This document shows, in pieces, positions 10,807 through 64,000 of a stretch of 64,000 nt of DNA. The stretch is from Amphiduros pacificus (taxonomy: Eukaryota; Annelida; Polychaeta; Phyllodocida; Hesionidae): NCBI GenBank assembly GCA_949316495.1, contig OX439005.1, positions 21,279,704 through 21,343,703 of the forward strand. The letters run 5' to 3'. Both the position numbers and the translations under genes were made by a program. Every line of letters begins with the position of its first letter. Positions within the stretch are counted from its first letter, which is position 1. A model generated the notes under the pieces. The model worked only from the letters and a program-made list of their open reading frames with translations. It was not told the DNA's origin and searched no databases.

Positions 10807-11037
10807 CTATGTATATACAAGGACTATATATTCCCCATCAGGAAGTCGGTCAACCTCCTCAATGCTGTCAATGTGTTTGACAAAGTCTGTTGTGTCCTTG
10901 ACATATGATTTTATGGCAGAAATGTATTCTTGTAGAAAATAATCTCCAAAGTCAGAGATTTTCTCAGTGGGGGAACTGCTAGCGTTGAGCATGGGCCACC
11001 TGGGTGGGGTTCGGATATTTTTGTGGATTTTGGACAA
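10807..11037 (-). mobile_element. Penelope-like element reverse-transcriptase fragment (fossil)
   Basis: The minus strand encodes a piece resembling the reverse transcriptase of Penelope-like elements: SKIHKN, then SPTEKISDFGDYFLQ, SYVKDTTDFVKHI and LPDGEYIV, in the order known for that family (KIHK, SPTEKIS, SYIKDTTDFL). Only about 75 residues remain; the rest of the element, including any GIY-YIG endonuclease, is not seen next to it. It is a broken relic. Confidence 0.65.
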
Positions 11038-11039
11038 AG

Positions 11040-12006
11040 TATATGAAGCCTTGGCTTTTCTTAAAAGTCATATGACAAGAATTTTTTTAAGTGGTAAATC
11101 TTTAGATTTCATACCTCTGAGAAACATCTGACAATTTTTTCTGCAGTCTGATGTTTAGATTAGCTATAATCTAAGATCTTTGAACCCCCAGGGTAATTAA
11201 CCTACTCCCTTGACCTTGAACTGGGTCAGCAGGCTCCCTACGCCATTGCACCCCGCATGCATCTCCTGCACACATATTCCTCCTATGTCTGTACATGTAT
11301 AACAGCTGATGTCCTTTCTTCTACACAAATAACATCCATTGAAAATATGATTAATGGCAAAACTTATGGCTGTAAAATAGAGACTTGCATTTACATCAGC
11401 TTCCCATCCCACAAAGAAAATAAACAAACATGACTTAACTGGGTATAGTGTCTGAAATATGGCCTGCTCTACTCTTATCAGTTTCAAGACACTTATTAGC
11501 TAGCCCTAAACATTATGTAATGAAGTTTAAGGGTTTTCATACTGTAAATGGAACATTGAGATAACACTTTTAAAATATCTATGAATTATTTTTAGTTGAT
11601 ATTTCCATATTTTTTTACACTGAAAATTTATTTATTTATTTGTTAACCAATGACCAGAAACAATATCAATTGGTTGAATATTATTCATATTCAGTAATGT
11701 TGAGCTAAACTTTGTATGACATAATTGAAAAAAAAAAATGTTTTTAAAGCATTCAACACATATTTTTAGATCTGCTTCATTGCTGGAAATTATTTTGACT
11801 TCTAAATTTTGAGGTCTGGTTATATATTATTTATGCATTGCAGTTGTATTTCAATGGCCATTTGAAATGTTTAGTTTGGTATTTTTTTAATGTCATTCTG
11901 TAAAAATGATACTAAACTTTGAGATTTCTTTCTCAACAAGGAAATGATTTTGACCATAACATTATGATAAAGAATAGTTCAGTCAGTCCCTTGAGGGATC
12001 TGAATA
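11040..12006. other. Intergenic sequence, nothing recognised
   Basis: AT-rich DNA between the Penelope-like relic and the inverted-repeat element. A short TTTA run lies near 11628-11640. No coding exon is supported. Confidence 0.4.
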
Positions 12007-12908
12007 CTGTATACAGAGAAAAATTCGCACCTAGTTATTTTCGCGCCATCGCCGTTTTCGACAGGTTCGCGCCGTTTTATTTTCGCGAATTGTGGATTTC
12101 TAGTACATAATATTATCACAAATTACACTTTGCAGGTCGAGAACAGAACAAACCATCCATTATTGCGCAATATATTAATATTTCAATGCGAGTTAATAAC
12201 AATCATTTTAATGATAAATAAAAGTATATACCCAATATTAACACAAAATACGCTTTGCAGGTCGAGAACAGAACTAAACCATTCATCCATTTAACATGCA
12301 TTACGCAATACGAGGTCGTCATTTTAAAAAGCGGGAGTGACGGGGACAAGCTCTTATTTTTGGCGCGAAAACAAATGGAGTGTATCAACTCGCATTGAAA
12401 AATTTAATATATTGCGCAACGATGGATCACTGGCTTCTCTTCGTGTTGCCGCACATCAAATTTACTGTGTTCCGCACATCGAAAACGTAACACGAGTGAA
12501 AGCATTTATGTCAAAAAGGGGAAGACACGACTCAAAGCAATGGAAACAATGACGAAATGCAAAACTGTGAACTCTGATAATTGGAATCAGTGAGAACAAA
12601 GTCAAAACAAAGCGTTTCGAAATAATAGACCAAAAATATTGGGTAAATACCTTTATTTATCGTTTAAAACGCAATTAAAATCGATCCAGTAAATTCTGTG
12701 GCAAATCTGCAAAGTCACGTGGCCAATCGATCCGCTACGTCACGGACATCGTATATACGTTTTACTTTTACTTCTATGTCTATTAAAATTATTATTTAAT
12801 TATATCGCACAATTCAATTCAATTTCGCGTCCATTTAATTTCGTGAATGACGTCCTGGCGCGAATTAATGCGAAAATAAAAAGATCGCGAAAATTTGTCT
12901 GTATACAG
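12007..12908. mobile_element. TA-flanked inverted-repeat element (about 0.9 kb, non-autonomous)
   Basis: Ends are inverted copies: left CTGTATACAGAGAAAAATTC, right (read inwards) CTGTATACAGACAAATTTTC. TA flanks both sides (12005-12006, 12909-12910), the target duplication typical of Tc1/mariner-like elements. Both termini are rich in TTCGCG. The centre carries modules also found at 46.6-48.4 kb: AATATTGGGTAAATACCTTT, AAGACACGACTCAAAGCA and CTTTGCAGGTCGAGAACAGA. No transposase frame is present. Confidence 0.7.
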
Positions 12909-14726
12909 TAATCTCAATAGGCAGATGTAAGTTTGCCAAACTCAACTGGGTGGCTGTCTGTATTCCTGTCTTCCCAATCACCACAGGCAGAATCCAAGTG
13001 ACTATGATGTGAAACATGATCTTACCTACTATCCACATGTGCTAATTAGGCCACCAGTGGTTCAAAGATGTTATCAACACTCTTGTTATTACTTATAAGA
13101 GTGGTTTGTTTTGAACATGAAGGGCGAACATGCGTCACTTCCGGCAAAATCTCAGCAGCCCTGATTTGATCCACATAAAAAGGGGCGTGTCCAGCAAATC
13201 ACTTTGATCCACTATAATTCTGTACTCCATTTATAAAAAATGTGTAAAACATGTTGAAATGCAATGTCCATGTATTGTAATATATTATGGCACAATATAA
13301 ACATTTTCACAATTTTCTTGTCATGTGACTTTTAATTAAGATAAATACCTACTTTTTCTGAATTCGACCCTTTCAGTACGAGCTCATCCATTAACGCATG
13401 GACTTTTTCATTGTTATCCAGAGTTTTGTTGATGAGGCATGGTCTGTAGAACTTTCTATCAGAAAATTGCTTGTAACCTGCATTTAAGTAATCTGTAGTG
13501 GATTGGACAACCAGGCCTTTATCTGTCTTTTAATAACTATGTTTTAGTTGCTAGCTTATTAGAATAGAGCCTGCTTTTGAGATATATTTTGATTTAGGGG
13601 CCATAATAGGTTGGGACTGAATGTTGTACCTGACTGTCTTTTGAAGGACCTCAAGATTGCCCCTATTGTAGTAAAGGGGGCCAAATTAGGTTTTTTTTCA
13701 CAAATTTCCTGTCGTGGTAAGGTGGAGGTGTGTCCTCATCAGACGAGAGGTCAAAATTGGGGTGACTGGTTGTTGGCTGTGGTCATAGTTTGAGTCTCAG
13801 TTTGCTGACGAATCTCTCAAGGTCTATGAAAATCTATGGCTCCCCAGGTGTGGGTGAAAAGGATAAGCCCCTGCTTAGAATGGATATCTGAAACCCAGTA
13901 AGCTCAGTAAGCTGAGTGTCATGCAGATAAATTCAAAACCAGATTTTCAGGAATAAATAAATTTTTATTTCCATTATTGTTATTTTTGAAGCAATAGGTT
14001 GTTCAAACAGAAAAGTTGAGATATTTTCCCTAATTTTGAAGTTGAGAATTAAAAAAGTTGTTCCAGGTGTCAACAAAGGCTGTTTTTAGTTTACTTTATT
14101 TGATTTTCTTTATTCTTGAAAGTATTTGAAAATATAGGTTGATTTATAATTTTGGAGTCTATATTTTGTGTCGTTGTGTAGCCCGGTGTAACGGCCTCCT
14201 CGAAAACGGCAAATGAATTGTCACTGAAGTGTTAAAAGATTGCTGAATCATTCTAGGATGTGGATACCGATATTGTGAACAGTGTGTCTTGGAGATGAGA
14301 AGTGGTGTCCCACTTTGTCACTTTGTTGTAGTTTGCATTGAATTTATAACTTGAACCTGATTGGCTGGTATTACTATAATCCATTGAAAAGATTGCTGCC
14401 ACTTGCAAATGAATGCCATAGATTCAGGACAATATGGGAACTGTTAAAGTTTCAAAATATTGAAGAAAAATCTTCTATTTTGTCATATATACTTGTTCAT
14501 ATCATCGATATTTAGATTACTTATCCAAATTTTATGAAGGTTACCTCCCACTTTAACGACTTGCTCAACTTTGACTCCATGGCCGACTTACTCAAAGTTT
14601 ACAATCCATCATTAATCTTGAAATCGCCAACCTTGTATGAATGAAAAATTGTTGATTATAGTCACATCAGTCCAAGGTAAAGTGTGTTCTTGGCAAAGAT
14701 ATCAATGAAAAGTCGTCTATTCATTA
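12909..14726. other. Intergenic sequence, nothing recognised
   Basis: No exon or known repeat recognised. Parts near 13100-13900 are less AT-rich than the surroundings, but no frame is supported by homology. Confidence 0.4.
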
Positions 14727-15260
14727 TTCTATTTTCTAATTCAGTCTTATCTAATATTCTTATTTAATCTATTCTAATCTAATATTACAATTTAATCTAT
14801 TCTAATCTAATCTATTCTAATATATTTTAACCTATTCTAATAAGACTTGTTGTTATCCATTCTTATCTAATCCATTCTGATCTAAGCTAATGTATCTTAT
14901 TACATTCTGGTATATTCTAATTCGTTCTTACATATTCTTGTATATTCCAATCTGTTATAATATAATCCTATCCATCTTATCTAATAAATCTAATCTATTC
15001 TCATCTTTTCTTCACTAGTCTAATCTATTCTTATATTTTAAGATATAATTTTATCTGTTGTAATCTATCATAACCAAAACTACTCTGTTCCAATTGTATA
15101 TTCTAAACCAATCTTTTTCCAATTTATTCCATTACCATAGATTCTCATCTAATTTGATCTATTCTGATCTAATCTAGTCTATTTTGATTTTTATCTATAC
15201 TATTCTATTCTTATTGATTCAGATATATTCAAATTTAATCGTTTATCATCTATAAGCTAT
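14727..15260 (+). repeat. Degenerate TCTAATCTAT-type repeat
   Basis: Several dozen imperfect copies of a 5-10 bp motif around TTCTAATCTA, eroded enough to have no exact period. Probably an old microsatellite. Confidence 0.7.
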
Positions 15261-15330
15261 TCTTATCTGTTATTTGACACTATGTGACATTGGTGTTAGT
15301 GTTGATACTAACATCAATGCAATCCTTTTC

Positions 15331-15652
15331 GTGCCGTGGCGCAGTTGGTTAGAGCGCCAGCTTATTAGCACCAGTTCCTCTGTGGTGATCTAAAGGTCGT
15401 GGGTTCGAATCCCGGCCATGCTGAGATTGAACTCATGATACAATTTCCCATATGAGCTGAGGCCCATGCCAAAAGGGTTAACCCGTTGTCCTTGTAAATC
15501 TGTGACCGGGTGGGTTGTCATGTCAAGGACCTGCGACATGACAATTCAGTGAGGCAGCACTATATCTGCTACAAGTAGGTCTCATCACGAAATGACTGAA
15601 ATAATGTTGAAAGTGATGTAAAGCCCCAAACAAACAAACAAAACAAAAAACA
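15331..15652 (+). mobile_element. tRNA-derived SINE with 12-bp target-site duplication
   Basis: The head is tRNA-like with both internal RNA polymerase III promoter elements: A box TGGCGCAGTTGG (15337-15348) and B box GGTTCGAATCC (15402-15412). The anticodon region is expanded and the acceptor ends pair poorly, so this is not a functional tRNA. A body of about 200 bp follows, then a tail of CAAA repeats. A perfect 12-bp duplication, GCAATCCTTTTC, flanks it (15319-15330 and 15653-15664), proving insertion by target-primed reverse transcription. Confidence 0.88.
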
Positions 15653-15664
15653 GCAATCCTTTTC

Positions 15665-16788
15665 CGACATGGGACAAACGATTGATTAAATACATTCCTG
15701 CTTGCATTATTTAAAACTAACTCGAAGAAAACCTTTTATCAATACAAATATAGAACTCTGAAAATAAAGAAATTAGTTTTTTTTTTATATGAAAAACCAA
15801 TTCTAAGGCTATTCTATTTATAATCAAGGGGTAAGACTTTCAATCATTTTCATTTGAAGTGCCCACTGAACCGGTTCCACTTGGATCTCACCAATATTTT
15901 GATCTTTGGAGCCTACGGTTTATTTTTATCTGTGAAGACAAATATCAATCTACTTTATTCATTGAGCTTTATTCATTTAAATATTCTCCCTGACAATAAA
16001 TGACAGACTATTTCTCAAGTTTAATCTGAGAGCAATATTTATTATTGCTCTCAGGTTTTATTCAGTTCTAATCTTTTCTGTTCAGAATCTGCAGAAAACT
16101 ACATGTAATTTGTTTGTTTTCATTTCTTACCAAACCAATTTCAAGAGACATTTTACAAATCTGACCCATTGACATCCTCATCTATAAATTTAGTTTTTTT
16201 TCTATTAATGCACAATGAACTCTGAACCATGAATAAGTAACAAACTTCACACATATCACTCAAGCACCGCTTTTCGTCTGCTTTCGAGGTCAATCTGTCG
16301 GCACCCTATCTTTATCACAGTCAATCATAGTTTACGAAAGGGAACATCCCACGTCCAATCCACATCTTTAAAAAAGACGAAGTCATATTTCTTTGCGATT
16401 TTGAAAAGACAACAAAAGATTGACATCTGTGCTGCAATGGGAACCCTCTTTGGTCAGCGAGCGTAGCGGCGAGTCTTATTTTATGTAGGTCAATTAGGAC
16501 CAATCGAATAGAGGATAAGTTGTATTCCTCACTTGCAGTCACTGTAACCCCGCCTCCACTGTTTATGAAGTGGTGCTAAGCAAGTGGAAGCCACAATTCC
16601 GACCAGAGTCGGCCCAAATCCACAACAGCTTTGGATATCCACCGTCGATATTGTAGCGTGCAGTTTAAAGCAGTGTCAGTGGTCATAATTCATCAGGAGC
16701 CGAGGCCAGAGAGAGAGAGAGAGAGCAGACCCGACAGGCAAGCAAGAATCGATACTGCTGCACGAAGCTGGGATAGCGTGTCGCTGGG
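15665..16788 (+). other. 5' flank and probable 5' UTR of calpain gene 2
   Basis: Upstream sequence of the calpain gene 2 start codon. The last about 230 bp are less AT-rich and include a GA microsatellite (16708-16725). No TATA box can be defended and the transcription start is not identifiable by eye. Confidence 0.4.
16708..16725 (+). repeat. (GA)n microsatellite upstream of calpain gene 2
   Basis: Nine AG dinucleotides about 65 bp before the start codon, probably within the 5' UTR. Confidence 0.8.
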
Positions 16789-61912
<45,124 letters not shown>

Positions 61913-62010
61913 ATAACATGAACATCAACCTCCAAAGACTGAAACCACCTTGAGCGACCTCTACATAATATTGACTTAATGGGAGTGACCTTAACATTTA
62001 TGGGAATAAA
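61913..62010 (+). other. Short 3' UTR candidate of calpain gene 2
   Basis: Sequence from the stop codon to the first AATAAA. Longer 3' UTRs using later signals (for example AATAAA near 62866) are possible. Confidence 0.45.
62005..62010 (+). promoter_or_regulatory. Candidate polyadenylation signal of calpain gene 2
   Basis: AATAAA 93 nt after the stop codon, followed within 30 nt by a T/G-rich stretch. Confidence 0.5.
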
Positions 62011-62104
62011 AGCTGGAATTACATTTATCTTTGTGCAGGGATGCTGCATATAAAGTGTAATCATTCACTATTACTTGAGCTTTTCATTGTGTGCACCCAT
62101 ACTT

Positions 62105-62118
62105 GCCACCAGGGGGAC
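62105..62118 (+). promoter_or_regulatory. CTCF-like motif in 3' flank
   Basis: GCCACCAGGGGGAC matches the CTCF core (CCACCAGGGGGCGC) except near its 3' end. It lies about 200 bp after the calpain gene 2 stop codon. Confidence 0.35.
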
Positions 62119-64000
62119 TTATAATTCAAGGCTGGGCAGACAGATAAAACAAGTTTGTGATCTGACATAATATGACATGGATTGGAGAAGCTGTCCCAAC
62201 AAAGATCTGTTAAATTAGCATGTTTGAATTTAGCATTGTTCTTGTTGCATTTTGAATATTTAGAAAGTCTTCCTATTTAGTCAAACACGAAGACTTTGTC
62301 AATATAAGAAAGCTATATATCAATTTTCTATAATGCTTCAATTAATATGGAGTGGTATTAAGAATTCAAGGGGAAATATTGGTATATAATTTCTTATATT
62401 TAACTTCAGTAACACCCTCTGTGCTTGCCAACAAATTCTTTTCTTAAAAGTATAAAATGAAAATCAATGCAATGATTTGACAACTTACTGAAATATTAAA
62501 TACATAAAAGAATTGATACCATAACAAAACCATAAGTGGTTATTATATGCAGATATCTTCTATAAAATTAACCTTCTATTTAATATAACGCTACAGGTGT
62601 TTTCTTGTGTGATGTATAATGACTTTGTTATCTCAAAGTTGTATGAGATGAAAATGGAAGTGGTACCTTGAACTGAGAAGGTCTCTAGTCCACAGGCACA
62701 TCTCATTCACACCGAGAAAGGCAAGTTGATTCTACATCTGCTGAAAATGTCCAAGTTTACAGGAGGTATTGACCAATGTGGAATATGGACAATAATATCC
62801 TACTTTAACAAGCTGTCTCATTTTCTGTCTAAGTAGAAAACAGAAATTATAAAAAAAACTTACATAATAAACTGTGAATGTTACTTATAATGACCAGTGA
62901 AACATGTAGTATTACAAATGATTTATGTTGCTAAATATATATTACATATTTAATCAACAAAATGGATTATAATTTATGTATGCAAATATGTTATTTTTTA
63001 GCTGTGCATACAACAGAATTATTAGTCAAGTAGATAAGACATTTTTATTATTTGGGCTGAGAAAAGGGGAACTTCATGCCTAACTGAAATCATCTTGAAA
63101 TTGCATTATATTGGCAGTTTATCGGCAGACAGTTATAGCTTTCATTCATCATGGAATCTCTTCTCGTCAGTGATCAGTTATTGTTTGTGAGGTGCATTTT
63201 GATTGGCAGTGGCTTCAATGGGCCTGTGCTGCCTAGCAACTGCTTTGCCAATGTAATCAGCAGGAAGTGCTTCCCACAAAAAATGCATCCCTTATTTGTC
63301 AAGGATCCTTGAGAGAGTGAGAAAAAACTAATGTTCCTCCTGTTTCTGCCCAGCTTATTATTGATTTTAAGAGATAGATTGATATTTGTGCAATTAGTAA
63401 ATGTATGATTGGAGATAAAAGAATACACACCATACCTCCCTATCCATCAAGCCTTTTATCACTCTATTTATAAAACTAAAAACTCAGGTGAAGTGTTTAA
63501 ATGGTCCCTTTTAGTTTTGTTGATTTATTTATATTTTTAATGATTTTGTTCAGTATGTTCAGTTTTTGTTGTCAATGCCCCTGTCCTGTTCATCAGTGTA
63601 CTGTCAGTACTTCTAAACCTTTGCTTGATATGTTTACTGAGCTTTATAAATGCTTAAATCATTGAAAATTTGGAATATAATAGAACCCTCCACATATATA
63701 AAGGACTTCTATTGCACCTATTATATATTCATTGCAACAAAGCTTATATATCCATATGTGTAAGCCAATTTTGAATCATGATTAATGGTTAATTTAAGGA
63801 ATGTAGACAAAATGGCTAAAAATCAGGTTAAATTGATAAATTATCAGGTAAAAGTAATAAATTATGTCTACGTTGTGAGTGGTGTATTTTTTCTTGGACC
63901 ATGATAGGATATACTTCACAAAGCCTGAGGTCCAAGAAGTGACCATTTTGCTAATAATGAGAGTATTAAACTGAAGCATTGGCTTGAGATACATGGGCTT
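62119..64000 (+). other. 3' flank of calpain gene 2: nothing recognised
   Basis: AT-rich sequence with no supported exon or repeat. It may include a longer 3' UTR of calpain gene 2. Confidence 0.45.

Noticed and set aside
11197-11487. 96-codon minus-strand open frame near the Penelope-like relic
   Set aside because: No similarity to Penelope-type or other proteins that I recognise; likely chance.
15331-15420. Functional tRNA gene
   Set aside because: A and B boxes are good, but the anticodon arm is expanded and acceptor and T-stem pairing is poor. The CAAA tail and target-site duplication show that it is the head of a SINE.

Overview
The window is animal nuclear DNA: AT-rich, intron-dense, with long introns, GT-AG splice sites, a tRNA-derived SINE with a perfect target-site duplication, several miniature DNA transposons, a Penelope-like reverse-transcriptase fragment and abundant minisatellites. 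Calpain type and repeat content suggest an invertebrate, perhaps a lophotrochozoan (mollusc, annelid or brachiopod), but the species cannot be fixed from sequence alone.

Only two genes can be supported. Both encode calpains (papain-fold, calcium-activated cytosolic cysteine proteases) and they are divergent, start codon to start codon about 12.9 kb apart. Calpain gene 1 runs leftwards from 3875 off the left edge: eight exons, 491 residues, intact Cys156/His316/Asn344 triad, ending inside the C2-like domain. Calpain gene 2 runs rightwards from 16789 to a stop at 61912: 24 exons joined in frame to 856 residues, triad Cys171/His328/Asn356, C2-like domain, a linker built from short phase-0 exons, and a five-EF-hand PEF domain. 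A further 111-nt phase-0 exon is likely in the linker. The first five splice junctions of the protease cores match in position and phase, so the two genes are tandem-origin paralogues, later inverted relative to each other; one intron (after codon Trp397 of gene 2) is present in only one of them.

Layout: 1-3875 calpain gene 1, with a TTAA-flanked miniature transposon in its intron 2; 4340-9825 a head-to-tail array of nearly identical, variably 5'-truncated copies of an uncharacterised retroposon ending in (AAATC)n; 10361-10600 a minus-strand SINE-tail element; 10807-11037 a Penelope-like fragment; 12007-12908 a TA-flanked inverted-repeat element; 14727-15260 degenerate TCTAAT repeats; 15331-15652 the tRNA-SINE; 16789-61912 calpain gene 2. 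Its 18-kb first intron holds five tandem-repeat blocks (27, 113, 73, 2 and 32 bp units), intron 6 a 1.8-kb array of a 15-bp unit, and intron 12 a 2.1-kb complex of inverted repeats bracketed by two small elements with CCGTATWTACTCG ends. The right end is 3' flank.

Most notable: a minor-spliceosome (U12-type) intron inside the PEF domain of gene 2 (59909-60496); the modular phase-0 linker, including a basic KRKNKK exon and possible early-termination exons; the self-targeting retroposon array; and a modular inverted-repeat family shared between the 12-kb and 47-kb elements. No bacterial-type operons, CRISPR arrays or rRNA genes are visible.
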